Positions 25,301-30,000 of a DNA stretch of 64,000 bases are shown here, piece after piece. Made by a program: the position numbers and the translations under genes. Within the stretch, counting starts at the first letter, position 1. The number at the start of each line of letters is the position of its first letter. Source of the stretch: Brevibacillus brevis. Its GTDB lineage: Bacteria; Bacillota; Bacilli; Brevibacillales; Brevibacillaceae. The notes below the pieces were generated by a model. The model worked only from the letters and a program-made list of their open reading frames with translations. It had not been told where the DNA came from and searched no databases. The stretch covers positions 1,994,001 to 2,058,000 of the forward strand of contig NZ_LR134338.1 in the NCBI RefSeq assembly GCF_900637055.1, in the 5' to 3' direction.

Positions 25301-25848
25301 AGCCGGAACAAATCAGCTATATTGAAGCAAATGGTTCGGGTTCAGAGGTTACAGATTTACTTGAGCTAAAAGCCATTCAGTCTGTCTATCGCTCATCTCA
25401 TACGGCCGCTTGCGGATTGGGATCGATCAAACCCAATATCGGTCATCCATTATGTGCAGAAGGGATTGCCAGTTTGATAAAAGTTGTGCTGATGCTCAAA
25501 CACCAACAATTGGTTCCGTTCCTGTCAGGGCAAGAGCCGATGACCCATTTCCATATGGAGTCAACGCCTTTTTATTTTCAGCGACAGCTTTCTGAATGGA
25601 ACGATTCGCCCAGAATAGCAGCGATTAATTGTTTTGCAGATGGGGGAACCAACGCCAACGTCGTTTTACAATCCTGGGAGGAGGCAGTCTCACGCCCGAA
25701 CAAACGACATTCGATTGCACCTCCGACGTTAAACCGATTTGACGTCTACCGTGAAGAGGCAGGTCGTTCAACAAAAACAATGACATTTCTGAGCCAGAAA
25801 CCAAATCATACGACCAGTATTTGGAAGCGACAAATAGTGGAGGGATAA
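4330..25848 (+). CDS. Hybrid NRPS/trans-AT PKS megasynthase, 7172 aa (C-A-PCP, then four full PKS modules and a terminal KS0)
   Basis: The ATG start overlaps the previous stop, with AAAGGAGGG just upstream. Approximate domains: C 36-470 (HHMIFDG), A 475-990 (YTSGSTGKPKG), PCP 1020-1087 (GGDS); KS 1121-1553, KR 1757-2177, ACP 2202-2280; KS 2327-2767, DH 2957-3243, KR 3260-3677, ACP* 3707-3787 (GFNQ, serine missing), ACP 3817-3897; KS 3957-4390, DH 4584-4877, KR 4894-5303, ACP 5334-5413; KS 5473-5907, KR 6104-6554, ACP 6589-6667; KS0 6711-7117. The four elongating KSs have Cys, EAHGTGT and NIGH. The last KS has EANGSGS, losing the His. Both DHs carry HxxxGxxxxP. There is no AT domain; each KS is followed by a linker containing a YTLQ(V/I)GRE-type motif, the usual trans-AT linker. 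The protein ends right after KS0, and its partner DH-ACP starts the next protein. It adds one amino acid and four ketide units. Product identity is unknown. Confidence 0.96.
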   Translation: MMRREILMAYKEGKLSAVEVQEKLLELENPSFTSPLSIGQQGLWMLQKMSPTMSAYNVPLCFCIRQKWDVVLFKQACHLVLKQHPILQSSIMEKHGVPYLLQRLEQSLAIEQEDISNLTSQDVLPYLRQKVKEPFSLEKGSLLRIHLLSRSEEEHFVLITIHHMIFDGHSSLLLLQALVHTYIELVEGKQPKATPDSTVYADFVKWEQDMMASPEGGEHRSYWLEQLSGTLPQLELPTDRPRSSAPSFEGQVFTHVFSRELSQQVKKLSKHYRMNPSVLLLGICKALLYRYTGQTDVIVGMPTMGRPEERFDSVIGYFVNMIPIRSQVTGEKSFSQFIRELQLTLIDGMDHAVYPFPAMVREANIPRLHGNSPVFDIIFTYQNFLQSQNLQRFYDECQNKLAIELIEGVHQEGEYEFELEVFEQEAEFVLNLKYNPHVFDQATIQRMAEHYQNIANEVIKNPDIALDEIPLISAEEGNMLLVEWNATDAAFPQALCIHDLFEKRVQQTPDAVAVVYEKQSLTYRELDERITKLAIYLQAKGAVPEATVGICVERSLEMVIGILGILKAGAAYVPLDPTYSTERLAYMVEDSKITLVLTQARLLDKLSSAAGENTKCIVLDRDWEEVEQTAQRQKTLNRIVNSTHLAYVIYTSGSTGKPKGVMVSHESIINTLFFLESRYPVMENDVYLLKTNYVFDVSLSELFGWFIGRGHLVILPPHGEKSPEMLAEYIVKHRVTHVNFVPAMLNVFVNGVEANQPFLQHCPLEYVMVAGEAFPKELVKKTVAAFPKAKIENIYGPTEASIYAAWFSCSENELVSSNTPIGRPVANTQLYIVDRHMNPVPVGVPGELCIAGKGLARGYLNRPELTAEKFVDNPFTPGTKLYKTGDVTRWLPDGTIEYLGRIDHQVKIRGFRIELGEIESQLMAHPQIQSVVVLVKEEGDHKRLVAYYVPKAGANHERLEPSKLRDYLRKNLPEYMLPAFFVAMDKIPLTANGKVDRTELLNQKLVVTQPKKQSLPQSDIEQRTLKIWQDVLNVEGISTEDGFFDVGGDSILATMVVAKMTEEFQCDLNVTTLFKYVNIREISEYIAARKENESDEQADFANPSQATYSEGQVEETYPEYYEDSIAIIGISCHFPGAKNHREFWENLRNGVESVRFFSDEEIDQLHLPDEYLQNPNFIPVQSTIEGKDHFDPGFFHLSARDAEFMDPQFRLLLTHSWKALEDAGYTPKQVPQTGVFMSASNSYYQALLPHFTKESPNVMKDPNEYVSWVLAQGGTIPTMISHKMGLKGPSFAVHSNCSSSLVGLHLAYRSLQSGESKVALVGGATIFPTTYTGYIYQAGLNFSSDGHCKTFDASADGMIGGEGVGVVVLKKASDAIKDGDHIYALMRGIRINNDGADKVGFYAPSIKGQAEVIQQVLDDTKVHPETISYIEAHGTGTYLGDPIEFAALNEVYTRYTSNKQYCGLGSVKTNIGHLDTAAGLAGCIKVALSLYHNEIPPSLNYEKPNPNINLDQSPFYVVDTLKKWEDAPVPHRAALSSFGLGGTNAHAIFEQWKVGAEAKRVSVSDDNSHHVYFVPLSAQKDDRVLAYAQQLVDFLSNNHERVHIADLAYTLQVGREPMESRAIFIVKDTAELIQKLSDFLSGEEQTAGSFRGNVKQANHEVSQLKKNGTNRELFTKLFAEGKGEKAAELWSKGLDIEWEVLYNDAKPRRISLPTYPFAEESYGVPEMHTKMNMNVYTESGAASVQISPIPSTTPTPETLLLQPCWNEQEISQKAGSPAFAEHLVILCEWAEEFRERIKSEMNGVRCLVLQPQSQQENIAERFQAYTVQVFTEIRRILANKPKGKVLLQLVVPDKEEQRCFSALSGLLKTAQLENPKLIGQLIEVQAEDNPAELVHKLQQNSTDEKNKHIRYRDGKRWVSGWKGMESSQPAEHVWKDEGIYLITGGAGGLGLIFAKEIAQRTVGATVIITGRSPLDEEKTAKCSELKARGANIQYRQADITQKQAVEDLFQAIKQEFGSLTGIIHGAGVIRDSFIIRKTVDELEQVLAPKVSGLVHLDEASKDMALDFFILFSSGVGCFGNAGQADYAAANAFMDQYAKYRNGLVKAGERQGQTLSINWPLWKDGGMRVDEATERIMEARGMIAMPTASGIQALYQGVASGSVQMLVIEGNLPTLKEQLLGTPAVSQFDATPMQDANLSVDAGVLKEKTLYQLKVMFGQETRIGAGKIAVDEPFETYGIDSIMVIQLNKKLGDVFSELSKTILYEYQTLDTLADYLVADHLQECMKWTGLDRQGAVNLGVPTPLAGNERDTATHGPTRSVEVQSGNQIAREPIAIIGMSGRYPKARSLSEYWENLKSGKDCITEIPEERWSLDGFFEPDPDKAVAEGKSYGKWGGFVDGFADFDPLFFNMSPWEAMHFDPQERLFMESCWEVLEDAGYTRQLLAEKYNRRVGVFGGITKTGFSLYGPDLWKQGEWIYPHTSFSSLTNRVSYFLNLQGPSMPIDTMCSASLTAIHEACEHLYNGDCELAIAGGVNLYLHPSSYVFLSALHMLSVDGQCKSFGQGGNGFVPGEGVGTVLLKPLSKAIADDDHIYGVIRGTSVNHGGKTNGYTVPNPTAQGELIRQALDKAGVHAKTVSYIEAHGTGTELGDPIEITGLIQAFRKDTQDTGFCAIGSVKSNIGHLEAAAGIAGVAKILLQMKHQQLVPSLHAKELNPNIPFSKTPFVVQQDLAEWKRPLIEVNGERREFPRIAGISSFGAGGSNAHVVIEEYIPEVKERPLITVSPQNPAIIVLSAKNKERLVEQVQRLLASIEEQSFTDADLADIAYTLQVGREAMEERLALMTSSLAELVEKLRSFLAGDDSVADLYRGQVKRGRETADIFAGDEELQEAIEKWIQRKKFSKLLDFWAKGLNFDWNKLYDDKKPRRISLPAYPFAREHYWLPKPKIQPSTNTQGTLGLTASLHPLLHQNTSDLSEQRFSSTFDGQEFFLSDHVVKGKRILPGVAYLEMARAAADLAAGALEEEQFTMELKNVGWAQPIVVEDKPVQVHIGIYPEDNGDLRYEIYSEPQAEQAESVVHSQGSIVFAAISAAPTHNLDAIKAQCSNRTLHASECYEAFQTMGLVYGPAQQGIEQVYVGEGQVLAKLAMPSKVAETQGEFVLHPSMLDSALQSSIGLLLGTGDTAILKPILPFALEKLSIFSQTTSQMWVWIRQADGSNTGNKVQKVNIDLCDDQGTVCVRMQGFSARVLEGEVETVDSKGKLGTLLLHPAWKEQAVVSNAEAPDYTQRVVMMVEPDPVSWNNLQTYLNGVRCISLRSAQEGIAARFIDYTKQVVEEIQEIFKQKVRGKVLIQLVVPLRTEQPSFTAFSGLLKTAKLENPNLIGQVIEIESGNDEFEIAEKIKENERCPFDVQIRYQAGKRYVSDWVELDAPQGASIPWKDGGVYLITGGAGGLGYIFANEIVQKVQHANLILTGRSPLDEEKQGKLQELKNSGARVEYRQVDVTQKQEMADLIQTIQQEFGCLHGIIHSAGVLRDSYILKKNREEVQAVLDPKVTGLINLDEASKDVELDFLVLFSSVAGSLGNIGQADYACANAFMDGFAHYRNGLVALQQRHGQTLSMNWPLWKEGGMQADAEAGGMLEHSRGVVAMQTSTGIAAMYQGLASGKAQVMVMEGDLAKLKQTLLLQTPVNSSQSKHAPVRSEASVTVDTSSLLHKVELALMQTVSELLQVPTTDIDVKVELPELGFNQVLLTEFANKLSQQYHIGLIPTIFVECPTLQELASYLLEEFEDMLVKQMQPVVSITPTKVEQNEKQAITSVEHNVLQEKAAHFVKKEFAEVLQLPVNRIEEDASMETYGIDSILSMKLTNQLEKSFGSLPKTLFFEYQTIQELIGYFLDSYREKLIEILGLKEQQETVVIEETASVTKEENTSKRQRNSHRGSSRKGSRFISTQKEAQPVKGALDIAIIGVSGRYPKARNTQEFWNNLRDGKDCITEIPKERWNHSLYFDEDKNKRGKTYSKWGGFIDGVDQFDPLFFNISPLEAEIMDPQERLFLECVYETLEDAGYTRESLGSSQGFGLGGNVGVYVGIMYEEYQLYGAQETLMGRPMALGGSFSSVANRVSYFFNFHGPSVAVDTMCSSSLTGIHFACQSLQRGECEVAIAGGVNVSIHPNKYLMLGQGKFASSKGRCESFGLGGDGYVPGEGVGAVLLKPLAKAIADGDQIYGVIKGSAINHGGKTNGYTVPNPNAQASVIGRALKEAGIDPRTISYLEAHGTGTSLGDPIEIAGLTKAFQAYTSDKQFCSIGSAKSNIGHCESAAGIAGITKILLQLKHGQLVPSLHAEVLNPNIDFSTTPFVVQQELAEWKRPVIDGQEMPRRSGVSSFGAGGSNAHVVIEEYIPEYEKHPAIQVSHANPAIILLSAKNESQLHEQAQRLLTAIRDQSISDLDLADIAYTLQIGREAMEERLAVMASSMEELQEKLTQFVDGQESITDVFRGQVKSNKKTIAVFEADKDLQKAIDAWISKRKYAKLLDLWVSGGVVDWHKLYGEKKPRRMSLPTYPFARERYWIPQMDTQFAREVAAASEGTLFLHPLLQKNTSELLEQRYSSTFRGQEFFLADHVVNGQQLLPGVAYLEMAREAIDQSAGALKAGQNGMTLKNIVWAKPIAVDDQPVDVHIGLQLEDSGEIGYRIYSEPTGNEAEEIVHSQGSAVFHTVAETPTLDLAMLQAACSHRILSGSQCYEIYKAMGIQYGPALQGIEQVHKGTEQVLAKLSIPFAVLGTEEQFLLHPSMMDSALQAAIGLFMGADDWSLSDHLDSLKPILPFALDELEIFNPCTPQMWAYIRYSDGSNASDHVQKLDIDLCDEHGNVCVRMKRFSSRKLDGKAVDFEATERQGMLMVHPCWKEQAGTQETETPAYAQHIVMIAEGFESSLASISAQMNEVRLIPLQSQQDGIAERFETYASQLFLEIQSIVQQKIHGKVLLQVVVPDKAEQAYLSGLSGLLKTAQQENPNLIGQFIEINPGEQAAEIVNKLQENACHPMDDRIRYQAGKRYVLGWCETKPLHDEVTIPWKDQGTYLITGGAGGLGLIFAREIVSQAKQATLILTGRSPLPADKQAMLHDLQKSGARVVYRQVDVTDKQEVLQLFQSIQQEFGGLHGIIHSAGIVRDNFILKKTTEEWNQVVAPKVAGLTNLDEASKDQPLDFFVLFSSIAGSIGNVGQADYACANAFMDGYAKDRNERVQAKQRQGQTVSINWPLWKEGGMQVDEAVEEMVKQRVGMIALQTATGIRAFYEAVASRKDQVMVMEGNLQRLRAAVVGRPQTMEQEVKASPVIQPSSNHLPKEKAIYYFKKLVSSVIKLPIDRIEADALLEKYGIDSIMVMQLTNELEKTFGSLSKTLFFEYQTIEEIAKYFLAAHPDQMMSIFGLDEKEAPAASPVKKASVAQTMVAATPKPIINNRRSRGNALIETTRETKPANDALDIAIIGVSGRYPKARNMNEFWRNLRDGKDCVTEIPEERWDHSLFFDADKKKQGKTYSKWGGFLDGVDQFDPLFFNITPREAEIMDPQERLFLECVYETLEDAGYTRESLGSTPGMGLGGNVGVYVGVMYEEYQLYGAQETMLGRPMALAGSPASIANRVSYFCNFHGPSMAVDTMCSSSLTTIHLACQSLQQGECEAAIAGGVNVSIHPNKYLMLGQGKFASSKGRCESFGIGGDGYVPGEGVGAVLLKPLAKAIADGDQIYGVIKGTAVNHGGKTNGYNVPSPNAQARVIGRAFQKAGIDPRTISYLEAHGTGTSLGDPIEMTGLTKAFQAYTNDKQFCAIGSAKSNIGHCESAAGIAGVTKVLLQLKHGQLAPSLHAEVLNPNIDFSVTPFVVQQELAEWKRPVIDGREVPRRAGVSSFGAGGSNAHVVIEEYIPKRQEQPTVMASPKNPALILLSAKNEEQLHERVQRLLRAIEEQGLSDADLAEMAYTLQVGREAMEERLAVIAGSMTELEEKLKQFIGRQKDIEDLYHGQVKRHKETLAIFAADDDMPQMIDSWMNKGKYGKLLDVWVKGLNIDWNSLYGERKPRRISLPTYPFSREVYWVPGGYTSFTGATSLSTYEEIPAQPDMRIVKKQWKACPAMPTKVAHRTIGIFTTDETKQLAIQLSNHFAQSEILELNELESRFHQDETAWKNYDGIVDLVGSGYQQTDLLGWIPWLQQLIENGHKEGLKLLGVTRGLESFENDSVNLAGASRVGLYRMLQSEYKHLQSRHVDLDPLADEEQLAQQIAAEFLIDDQETEVCYRSGGRYSAYLQEELVTDSQEPALVFPENHVLLITGGTRGLGYLCAKHFVERYGVKKLVLTGRESLPPREQWEAYQQQGTPVAKKIQAIQALEAQGVQVRVLAVSLTDEEAWQRHLDELKQTMGPIGGVIHCAGFSDDQNPAFIRKSTDGIQQVVQPKVAGLHTLYQICKDEPLQFFVLFSSVSAIIPSLAAGQSDYALANAYMDYFAEAHADSCPIISIQWPSWKETGIGAVATKAYQQTGLVHITDEQGLRLLDHILLKKIGPVVFPAAINEELWEPHQLMRHKKQEVSAANLSSHRSTADKPTQNLVDLVKTAQTRLIELFAKELKIDPARLEIDKEFPDYGIDSVLLAQVMNEISKWLGKDLEPTILYEYPTIETLAEWLTSNHGDSIADDLVLTFPKMNDHPKSQPISRETVKSQLVSNQATQYREVNPSDIAVVGLSCRFPGARNVEEYWKLLAEGRSAIGAVPKERWGYENSYHAGLLDNITAFDPSYFLIAKEDAKAMDPQALLVLEESLHLWHQAGYTPKEIKGKAVGVYIGARSNHRPSEDRLHQTQNPIMTVGQNYLATNISQYFDLRGPSMVIDTACSSALVGMNMAIHSLRSGEIEAAIVGGVNVLSGDEAHRMFHQRGILSEEPAFHIFDKRAGGLVLGEGVGMVLLKTVAQALADGDEIHAVIKGVAVNNDGRTAGPATPNLQAQKEVMQSALAKAGVKPEQISYIEANGSGSEVTDLLELKAIQSVYRSSHTAACGLGSIKPNIGHPLCAEGIASLIKVVLMLKHQQLVPFLSGQEPMTHFHMESTPFYFQRQLSEWNDSPRIAAINCFADGGTNANVVLQSWEEAVSRPNKRHSIAPPTLNRFDVYREEAGRSTKTMTFLSQKPNHTTSIWKRQIVEG
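4435..7590 (+). other. NRPS module: C-A-PCP, substrate unassigned
   Basis: HHMIFDG condensation motif, complete A-domain core motifs and a GGDS carrier. Hand alignment of the binding pocket gives D-V-S-N-M-A-I-I-Y, which does not match any signature I can name with confidence. No methyltransferase, epimerase or oxidase insert. Confidence 0.85.
7690..11170 (+). other. PKS module: KS-KR-ACP
   Basis: The KS follows an aminoacyl carrier and differs in sequence from the other KSs (HSNCSSS active site), as expected for amino-acid-accepting KSs. There is no DH between linker and KR. Predicts a beta-hydroxyl at the former amino-acid carbonyl. Confidence 0.85.
11310..16020 (+). other. PKS module: KS-DH-KR-ACP*-ACP
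   Basis: Full DH (HVVKGKRILP and HPSMLDSALQ) and KR, predicting a double bond. The first of the two ACPs reads LGFNQ, without the modifiable Ser; the second reads YGIDS. Confidence 0.85.
16198..20570 (+). other. PKS module: KS-DH-KR-ACP
   Basis: Complete motifs in all domains (DTMCSSS, EAHGTGT, HVVNGQQLLP, GGAGGLG, YGIDS). Predicts a double bond. The KS is very similar to that of the next module. Confidence 0.88.
20746..24330 (+). other. PKS module: KS-KR-ACP, first half of a dehydrating bimodule
   Basis: No DH of its own. The KR (GGTRGLG) is of a different subtype from the preceding ones and has QSDYALAN. The hydroxyl formed here is probably dehydrated by the DH that opens the next protein. 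Confidence 0.82.
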
Positions 25849-27020
25849 AAGTGCATGATCAGTTTCTCATAACGATCAACCATCCAATCCTCAAAAATCA
25901 TAAAGCGCACGGTCAGGAGCTGTTGCCCGGATTAGCCCATATTGATCTGTTGTATCAAATGTTTCGAGAAAATGGTCATGATTACAGCGAGCTTGAGCTT
26001 CGTAATCTAACGATCTATCATCCGATCATGGTGGGAAAAGATTATGATGTCATGCTGAGCATTTGGTGCACGCAAGGCAAAGCAGGACAGTGGCAGATTC
26101 GGATGGAGGGTCAGACACAGCGCAACGGCATTGTAGACTCGGAGAAAAAACTGTATGTCACTGCTGAAATGCATCAACGTGCCTCTACGCAGTTCGATGA
26201 AACGCTGGATCTTCTCATGCTAGAGCAGGCGGCAACCAAAAAGGTCAATCTGCATGACGTATATGAGCAATGCCGCCGTCAGGAATTGGTGCACACAGGT
26301 TTTATGAAGGCAGAAGGTACGATTTACGAAACAGATTCAGCGGCGGTAATGGAGATTTCACTCGGTAAACATGCCCTTCCCAGTGCGGAAGGGTTCATGT
26401 TTCACCCGACACTGATCGATGGGTCTGCGATCGGCTCGATGGTATTGTTCACCTCGGTAGTCCAAGAAGAACAACGGCTATTTTTGCCGCTTTTTTATGA
26501 ATCTTTTCGTGCTACAGCTCTATTACAGCAGCATTGCTTTGCCAGAGTACAAACTTCATCCATTCAACGAAAAAATGAACTGATGTATATGACGATGGAG
26601 TTCTTTGATCGATCAGGTAGAAAAATAGCACATTTGCAAAATTTTGCGGGCAAGTTAGTTCGTGATCCTGGTCTGATCAATCCCAATAAAAAAGAAGTAC
26701 CTCAGCTTCGAGCGGAGATCCAACCATCGAAGCAAACGGTATCTCTGTCAAAAGGAGCTGTTCAAGAGGCGAATGAATCGCAATCTGCCTTAGTGAGTAA
26801 AGCACAAACGTTTTTACAACAACTGCTGGCAGCTCGATTACAAGTTCCCGCCGCGTTGATTGATACGCAGATTGGTTACTATGAAATGGGGCTTAATTCA
26901 CCGGGCTTGTTGGAAGTTGTGAAGGCTGTCGAAGAGAAAGTAGGAACGCCGCTGGCTCCTACTTTATTGTTTGAATATACGAATATCGCTGAGTTGGCCG
27001 CCTATCTTGCTGAGAATCAT
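24460..27020 (+). other. PKS module split over two proteins: KS0 / DH-ACP
   Basis: KS0 (EANGSGS) ends one protein and DH-ACP starts the next. This matches the split dehydrating bimodule known from other trans-AT synthases: KR-ACP-KS0 on one chain, DH-ACP on the following one. Predicts a double bond without chain extension. Confidence 0.82.
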
Positions 27021-30000
27021 GCTTCCATATTCAGCGGGCTTGATTCGATGAAACAGGAAGGCAGACAAGAGCTGCCGCAACCTGCCAGGGTCGTAGATTC
27101 ATCAGCAACCTCTGAGAGTCATGCAGCGAATGCCGATGAAGAAATTGCGATCATTGGGATGGCAGGGCGTTATCCAGAGGCAAGAAATCTCCATGAATTC
27201 TGGATGAATTTAAAAGAGGGCAAAGACTGCATCAAAGAAGTCCCGAAATCTCGCTGGGATTGGCAGCAGTTTGGAGAACTCAAATCCCCATCTGGGAAGC
27301 AGATGTCGAGATGGGGAGGGTTTATTGAAGACCCTGATTGCTTTGATTCTCCCTTTTTCAGAATATCGCCGCGGGAAGCAGAAACGATGGACCCCCAGGA
27401 GCGTTTGTTTTTGGAAACATGCTGGGAAGCGATGGAAGATGCGGGTTATACGCCGAAGACGATTGTTCCGCCGCGGGGGAGCAGTAACAGGCGGCAGGTT
27501 GGTGTCTTTGTTGGCGTGATGCACAAGGATTATTCCCTCATCGGAGCGGAAGCGATGTCTCGGGGAGAAATGTTCCCGCTATCCTTGAACTATGCACCGA
27601 TTGCTAATCGCGTTTCGTATTTCTGCAATTTTCATGGTCCGAGCATGGCGATTGACACGGTATGCTCATCCTCGCTGACGGCTGTTCATTTGGCGCTGGA
27701 GAGCATCAAGCGCGGTGAATGTGAGGTAGCATTGGCGGGGGGCGTCAATTTATCCTTGCATCCTGGCAAATATTTGTCATACGGCATGATGGATATGCAC
27801 TCGAGTGATGGCTATTGTCATACCTTTGGCAAGGATGGCGATGGGTATGTTTCTGGAGAAGGCGTCGGTACGGTCGTGTTGAAGCCATTGCGCAAAGCGA
27901 TTGAGGATGGAGATCATATTTATGCCGTGGTAAAAGGAAGCAGTGTGAACCACGTCGGATCGGTGAGCGGGCCATCCGTACCAAGCCCTGTTGCTCAGGC
28001 AGAAGTGATTACAGCATGCCTGGAAAAGAGCGGTGTGGACGCGCGAACGATTCGTTATGTAGAGGCGCACGGGACTGGAACTTCTTTAGGCGATCCGATA
28101 GAAATTCAAGGATTGGTGAAAGCGTTTCGTCAATATACAGAGGATCAGCAGTTTTGCGCAATTGGCTCGGTGAAATCAAATATCGGGCATGCAGAATCTG
28201 CCGCGGGTATCAGCGGTCTGCAAAAAGCTGTTCTTCAGCTTCACCATAAAACGCTCGTTGCTTCCTTACATGCCAAGGAACTAAATCCGTTTATTGACTT
28301 TGCGCAATCACCCTTTTATGTACAGCAACAAACAGAAGAATGGAAATCGGTGATCATAGAAAACGGCCAAGAAGTCACCGTTCCGAGACGAGCAGGGGTA
28401 AGCTCGTTTGGTGCTTCGGGGTCCAATGCCCATATTATTTTGGAAGAATACATTCCAGCTGAAACAAAGCCGAAAGCGCAAGCCATTGGTGGTAGAAATA
28501 ACCCAGTGATGATTCCGCTATCTGCCAAAAATAAGGAACGATTGCAAGCTTATGCGCAAAAAGTAGCGGAGTTTCTAAAAGGGGCATCAACTGACAATCC
28601 CCCTCAACCAAGCGCGGAAGAGAAGCGAAATCAGCTTCAAGAAATGCTGGAGAAGAAGCTTCGCAATATTTTATCCAGTATTATTCATGTGGCAGAAAGC
28701 AGCATTGAGATCGAACAAGAGTGGCATGAATACGGAGTAGACCTCGTTCAACTCACACAGCTCAAGCAAAAAATGCAAGAGGAGCTGCAAATTCAGTTAG
28801 ATATCAAGGAGTTCGATCAAAGCAGCTCCATTGCTTCTGTTATCGCTTCTCTCATGGATAACCATCGAGATGATATAGAGGCAGAAGTTTTGTCTTTTGC
28901 TGATCCAGAAACGCAACTCGATCTGGAAAATGTGGCGTATACCCTGCAAGTTGGACGAGAAGGGATGAAAGAACGAGTAGCCTTTGTCGTCGAGAATATA
29001 CCAGAGCTGATCGGAAAATTGGAAGCTTATTCGAAAGGCGAGAATACGATCGATCATTGTTGGGAAGGAAGCTTGAAGCCGAACAACGACTCTCAACAGC
29101 TTATCCAAAGCTGGATTGCAGAAGGCAACATCAGAAAAATGGCTGAATTATGGGTGACAGGCTATGAAATGGATTGGGAGCAGCTTTACCTGAATCACAA
29201 ACCAAGACGTGTTCCCCTGCCGACGTACCCATTTGCGAAGAATCGTTATTGGATTCCAGAGAGCAAAAATAAATCTGTAAGCGGCAAGACAGCCACTCCA
29301 TTCACGAGCGAAACTGCGATTCATCCACTATTGCAGCGGAATACTTCTGACTTTTCTGAACAGAGGTTCAGTTCGACATTTACAGGTCAGGAGTTTTTCC
29401 TATCAGATCATGTTGTGAAGAATCAGAGAATCTTGCCGGGAGTTGCCTATCTGGAGATGGCAAGAGCAGCAGCAGAGCAAGCAACGGCTGCCTTGACAGA
29501 AGAACCAGCCAAGATTCAACTCAAAAACGTGGTTTGGACACGGCCAATGGTTGTGGGTGACCAACCTGCACAGATACATATCGGTCTTGTTCCCGAAGAG
29601 AATGGTGAGATTACTTTTGAAATCTATAGCGAGTGGGAGGCTATGGATGCAGAACCTGTCGTACACAGTCAGGGCAGCGTCATGCTTCATTCTGTTGCTG
29701 AGAAACATGTGTTGAATCTGCCGTCCTTACAAGCAGAGTGCAGTCAACGTGAGTTTTCATCCGAACAATGCTACAGCATTTTTCATTCAATAGGAATGGA
29801 TTATGGTTCGGCACATCAAGGAATTGACACCTTGTATGTAGGGGAGGGCAAAGTATTAGCCAAGCTGTCCATGCCAGCCTCCGTCTCCGAAATGGAGAAC
29901 TCTTTTGTCCTGCATCCAAGCCTAATGGATTCTGCATTGCAGGCATCTATCGGGATCATGATGGTCGGGGAAGATACACCATCAGCGGATGATCATTCCA

